Source: CAWBRT01 sp050015355 | GTDB taxonomy: Bacteria > Acidobacteriota > Terriglobia > Terriglobales > Acidobacteriaceae | Direction: 5' to 3' | Assembly: GCA_050015355.1 (NCBI GenBank) | Contig: JBEKBO010000001.1 | Span: 31,879 to 95,878 of the forward strand | DNA length: 64,000 nucleotides | Shown: piece by piece, positions 60,965-64,000 of the stretch | Position numbering within the stretch: position 1 is the stretch's first letter | How the letters are laid out: the number at the start of each line of letters is the position of its first letter | Translations under genes and position numbers: made by a program | Notes under the pieces: model-generated | Told to the model about the DNA's origin: nothing | Database searches by the model: none | The model's input: the letters and a program-made list of their open reading frames with translations, nothing else

Positions 60965-62227
60965 TTACTGTTCCGCCGTAGTGGCCGGTGCATGCTCGCG
61001 CACTCCGGCACGCATTTCTGAACTCGTGTCGCTGCCTACCGCCTTGACCGGTGTTTTGGCGAGGAATGCCGGCAAACAGGTGGACAGGAAAATGCTGAAC
61101 CAGAAGACTCTTGCATGCATCCCTGAAACGAAGAACGCGGCAATGGCGAAACCGATCAATCCATTGCCTATTGCGGTTGCCATCGAGTACATGAAGGCAT
61201 CACCGGATTTTCTGGCGGCTTTGCGTATGCGGGAGAGGTTGAGGAGAGAGAAAAAAAACATGGCAAGAAACAGCGCCAGTCCCACCAAGCCGAGTTCCAC
61301 CGTCACTTCCAGGTAAGTGTTGTGCGGCACAAGGAATCCCAGATCTACTCCGGGCGGCATATATTTTCGCAGGTATGGCGCGAATTGCCAGAGTCCCACG
61401 CCAACAATGGGATGATCGGCGATGATACGGAAGGCAATGCTCCAGAGTTGCAAGCGCGCGTCAGAGGACTCCGTATCGCTATAGGTGGGATGAAGAATCC
61501 GATCTAGCGGCGATACCGGAGAGACCAGGAATAAAGCAACGATGACCAGCACAATGACGACGAACTTGCCGCGGTGACGCCCATCGCGCATCTGCAGTAC
61601 CAGGAGCACGACAAAGGCGACGAAGCCACCCCGCGACGAAGCCAGAAGAATGGCAACGACCGTCGCTAGCAGGCAAGCGAGACAGAACGCACGCTTCCGC
61701 CCCTTCTGGCCGAGGGCAAAAGCAACCATGATGGGCAGAACCGTCACCGCCGAGGCCGAGAACACGTTCGGATCCCCCGCCACGCTGCCGGGACGATATC
61801 CGACTCCGTAAACCGGCGCGGCTCCTGTCCACTCGCGGATGAGATACAGGGAGGCAAGACCGATTGAGGCAACCAGCGCCAGCAGACTGTTTTCGAGGCG
61901 CTGCCGCGAATCAATGAAAATAGAGGTCGCGATGAAGAAGACCACTTCCACGAAAATGACTCCCACCATCTCATGCCAGTCGAATGGAGTCACCATCAAC
62001 CCATAAGAGGTGACGGCCATAACAGCGAACATGATGAATGCCCGCGCTTGCCCGGTAGCCATAAACTGTGGAAAAGTTTTTCGACTGGGGAGATGACACA
62101 ACGCCAAGAAGAAGCAACCGACTCCCAGAAACTTCTCGACCGTGATGCCGTAAATTGCGTAGCCGAATTGCGGATGGTCGACCAGCGGCAATGAAATGAT
62201 CAACATGTAGAAAAGAATCATTGCCAA
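60965..62227 (-). CDS. O-antigen ligase/polymerase family protein (Wzy/WaaL-like)
   Basis: The 420-residue membrane protein has 10-12 hydrophobic segments and the long periplasmic loop with LDRILHPTYSDTESSDARL and PHNTYLEVTVELGLVG. The HNTYLE block is the Wzy_C motif. Such enzymes polymerise or ligate O-antigen-type polysaccharide at the periplasmic face. SSRGGFVAFVVLL matches the RGG motif in WaaL. It is the upstream member of the three-gene polysaccharide set. Confidence 0.85.
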   Translation of the reverse strand: MAMILFYMLIISLPLVDHPQFGYAIYGITVEKFLGVGCFFLALCHLPSRKTFPQFMATGQARAFIMFAVMAVTSYGLMVTPFDWHEMVGVIFVEVVFFIATSIFIDSRQRLENSLLALVASIGLASLYLIREWTGAAPVYGVGYRPGSVAGDPNVFSASAVTVLPIMVAFALGQKGRKRAFCLACLLATVVAILLASSRGGFVAFVVLLVLQMRDGRHRGKFVVIVLVIVALFLVSPVSPLDRILHPTYSDTESSDARLQLWSIAFRIIADHPIVGVGLWQFAPYLRKYMPPGVDLGFLVPHNTYLEVTVELGLVGLALFLAMFFFSLLNLSRIRKAARKSGDAFMYSMATAIGNGLIGFAIAAFFVSGMHARVFWFSIFLSTCLPAFLAKTPVKAVGSDTSSEMRAGVREHAPATTAEQ

Positions 62228-62378
62228 TTCCTGATCGTAGGAACAAGTGGCCCAATCGCCAGGCTAGAGGGGGTTCTCTCGTTGGCCGCCCTCTGAACCC
62301 GCAAGTATCTGCCTGGCATTACGTTAGCTTATTTCAGGCTTGGCCGGTAAGGGAAAATGGTCCAAAACAAAACTGGAG

Positions 62379-63848
62379 CTAATCCAGCGGAACCGAGCCA
62401 GTATACTTAAGCACATAGAGACCGCCCGTAAAACGGTCGATGGCGTAGATCAGTCCCTTTTCGTCCACCAGGGCGTGATTGATCTGCGCGGCGCCTCCGG
62501 GATTGCCGGGCAGGCCCGCGGGAATGTAGTAACCGATCTCCTCAAGGTGCGGAGGCGCAGCGGGAACGCCTGCCGGGCCATCGGTGACGTGGAAAATCCG
62601 AACTCCGCCGTTGAACCAGCTTGCGACGGTTGTGTTCTTCAGGTTAGCCGAGGTGGAACTGGGGAAGTTCGGGTGCAGGTTATGCGCCCCGAAGCGGCCG
62701 CCCCGTTTACAAAGCTCACCGTCATTGGCGTGCATAGGCGCGGTGTCGATCACCATTGGATTGCTCTCCGCGCGAATGTCGAGCAGCCAGACCAACTTCG
62801 GCGCATCCTTGCAATTGTCCATCACCGCCTCGTCGGAGACCAAGGCCATGCCACGGCTGATTGGTTGGAAGGTGTGCGACCAAGCCGTGTAGGGAGGCGA
62901 AAACTTGGCACTGCCCACGAGCTTTGGAGTGAAGCTCTTGGCGCGTCCGGCTTTGACATCAGCCAGGCCTGAGATGTCCAGGATAATCGCACCTCCATCG
63001 ATGTAGCCCAGATAGGCGCGATCCGGATGGTCTGGCCACACTTCTATATTGTGCGGCCGATAGCCATCGTCGAGTTTGTGCCGCTGCGGAAGACAGCCGG
63101 GCAAGCAGCGGTCGCTCTGGCTGGTCCCCGGATACCACCAGCGCCCAACTTCCCTCGGGTGCCTGGGATCGCGCAGGTCGACGATGACATAGAATTGGTC
63201 GTCCAGAGGATTGCTCGGAGTGAAATCCGACATGCCGGTCGTCAGGTGGGCAAATTCGCCGTCCACGAACCAGAGACAGTGCGCGCCACGAGAGTGCGGT
63301 CCCGAAGCATCAAAGAAGGACAATGCCAGATCCTGCAAGCTCTTTGCTTTCTGAATGCGGTCGAAGTCCGAGACATCAAGCACCCACATCCCCGCGCTCT
63401 TTTGCCCCACGTCAGTCGTCTGGTTGGCCACCGCGAGCAGGTTTCCGGAAAGGCTCAGCGAATCGCAGCGCGTGATGCCGGGGTGCGGAGACGGAATCGT
63501 GTTAATCAACACGGGGCTTTCCGAACGCGTCACGTCCACGACGCTGAGGCAGTTCTTCGGCGCCTCGTGCGCGATAAACAGCAGACGACGGCCGTCAGAC
63601 CGCTGTTGAATCGCTAAACCTTCACCGCCGTCACCATTGCCATTGAGATCGTGATGAGCAACGAGGACCACATTCCTGCCCTCGGCCGCAATCTGCGCCA
63701 CCGCGGGCGCGGCCATCAGCATCGCACTCAACAAGACCAGCGCAACCAGAACCAGTTTGACGCAGCCCACGCGCCATGATCCTTCTCCGCCGCCACGAGC
63801 GGTGGAGTTTTCCCGGAGACTGTTTACACGCGCAATAATCGGCTTCAT
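62379..63848 (-). CDS. Secreted LVIVD-like beta-propeller protein
   Basis: The 489-residue protein has a signal peptide (about 27-52; KLVLVALVLLSAMLMAAPAV-A). Repeated motifs such as LAVANQTTDVGQKSAGMWVL, VIVDLRDPRHPREVGRWW and VWLLDIRAESNPMVIDTAP suggest a propeller of LVIVD-type blades. Cysteine pairs (CLPGC, NCKDAP, LCKRGG) may form disulfides after export. No enzymatic motif is visible. The start at 63848 follows AAGGAGCGAGGC; a longer frame to 63941 was not used. Confidence 0.7.
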   Translation of the reverse strand: MKPIIARVNSLRENSTARGGGEGSWRVGCVKLVLVALVLLSAMLMAAPAVAQIAAEGRNVVLVAHHDLNGNGDGGEGLAIQQRSDGRRLLFIAHEAPKNCLSVVDVTRSESPVLINTIPSPHPGITRCDSLSLSGNLLAVANQTTDVGQKSAGMWVLDVSDFDRIQKAKSLQDLALSFFDASGPHSRGAHCLWFVDGEFAHLTTGMSDFTPSNPLDDQFYVIVDLRDPRHPREVGRWWYPGTSQSDRCLPGCLPQRHKLDDGYRPHNIEVWPDHPDRAYLGYIDGGAIILDISGLADVKAGRAKSFTPKLVGSAKFSPPYTAWSHTFQPISRGMALVSDEAVMDNCKDAPKLVWLLDIRAESNPMVIDTAPMHANDGELCKRGGRFGAHNLHPNFPSSTSANLKNTTVASWFNGGVRIFHVTDGPAGVPAAPPHLEEIGYYIPAGLPGNPGGAAQINHALVDEKGLIYAIDRFTGGLYVLKYTGSVPLD

Positions 63849-63891
63849 GCCTCGCTCCTTCGGCCTGACGAGAATCGCACAAAGTGGGTAT

Positions 63892-64000
63892 TTACTTAAC
63901 GCCACCGAACGCAACAGGTTGTGGTTTGACCAGGGTTGCAAACGGGACCGGATCTACCTGCACAGCCTGCTGGGCCAAGCGATAGAAGAGTTTGCCGCGC
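63892..64000 (-). CDS. Possible C-terminal end of an unidentified gene (partial)
   Basis: An open frame entering from the right edge ends at 63892. It reads RGKLFYRLAQQAVQVDPVPF and then a short tail. It is 44 nt upstream of the propeller gene on the same strand, a normal operon distance. The visible 35 residues do not identify a family. A plus-strand frame from 63847 is also open, so strand assignment is uncertain. Confidence 0.35.
   Translation of the reverse strand, partial: RGKLFYRLAQQAVQVDPVPFATLVKPQPVAFGGVK

Noticed and set aside
63847..64000. Plus-strand open frame at the right edge
   Set aside because: It lacks a ribosome site and overlaps the start region of the propeller gene; the minus-strand frame was preferred with low confidence.

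Overview
The window reads as chromosomal DNA of a soil-type Gram-negative bacterium. Acidobacteriota is the best guess. The evidence is a G+C-rich coding style with dense non-overlapping genes, a nested hairpin repeat at 49171-49241 of the kind that gives spurious 'GLKACAT'-like translations in acidobacterial genomes, LPS/exopolysaccharide-type genes, a PQQ operon and many organic-acid transporters. The phylum call rests on recall of those repeats and not on a marker gene; no rRNA, tRNA, CRISPR array, transposase or phage gene was seen.

Region 1 (1-16.6 kb) is mixed housekeeping and accessory content: an aminotransferase, a quinone-oxidoreductase-like MDR protein, a MrfA/MrfB-type helicase-exonuclease pair, a drug-efflux MFS protein, an isoaspartyl peptidase, a bacterial CDP-archaeol-synthase-like membrane protein, a metallophosphoesterase, a B12/radical-SAM protein, and then an amidohydrolase broken by a frameshift, a cyclase, a flavin reductase, a truncated DUF3455 gene and a pirin.

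Region 2 (16.9-41.5 kb) is the most interesting part: a compact organic-acid catabolic island. A plus-strand MFS / Tm-1-like / PEP-hydrolase-like operon converges on fourteen minus-strand genes between 20.7 and 37.6 kb: two DASS anion symporters, an OYE/dienoyl-CoA-reductase-like flavoenzyme, a divergent enolase paralogue, an MFS transporter, both AcnX subunits, LeuC/LeuD-type hydratase subunits, a PrpF-type isomerase, an HMG-CoA-lyase-like lyase, a class III CoA transferase, a CitE-like lyase and an MBL hydrolase. A LysR regulator stands above them, and a SucCD-like CoA ligase pair is divergent from it. The enzyme kinds fit isomerisation, hydration, CoA activation and retro-aldol cleavage of a branched C5/C6 dicarboxylate (itaconate, citraconate, methylitaconate or dimethylmaleate type). 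No described cluster known to me has this combination. The pathway is an inference.

Region 3 (42.1-45.5 kb) is a complete pqqABCDE operon, including an unlisted 25-residue PqqA, preceded by degenerate 23-25 nt repeats and interrupted between pqqC and pqqD by a copy of a dispersed repeat. Region 4 (45.7-49.2 kb) is a livHMGF branched-chain amino acid-type ABC transporter without a local binding protein. Region 5 (49.2-55.6 kb) is a second acid-metabolism operon on the minus strand: SucC, SucD, ACS-family MFS, ferredoxin, GlcD-like FAD dehydrogenase and a 3-hydroxyisobutyrate-dehydrogenase-family reductase.

Region 6 (55.9-64 kb) holds a putative secreted glycoside hydrolase with two Ig-like domains, then minus-strand glycosyltransferase, GT39-like and O-antigen-ligase-like genes, and a secreted beta-propeller-like protein. 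Two neighbouring non-homologous genes there share a duplicated 5' leader. Several gene remnants (prpF 5' end at 39244, SGNH hydrolase tail at 20552, DUF3455, amidohydrolase) show active rearrangement in this region of the genome.
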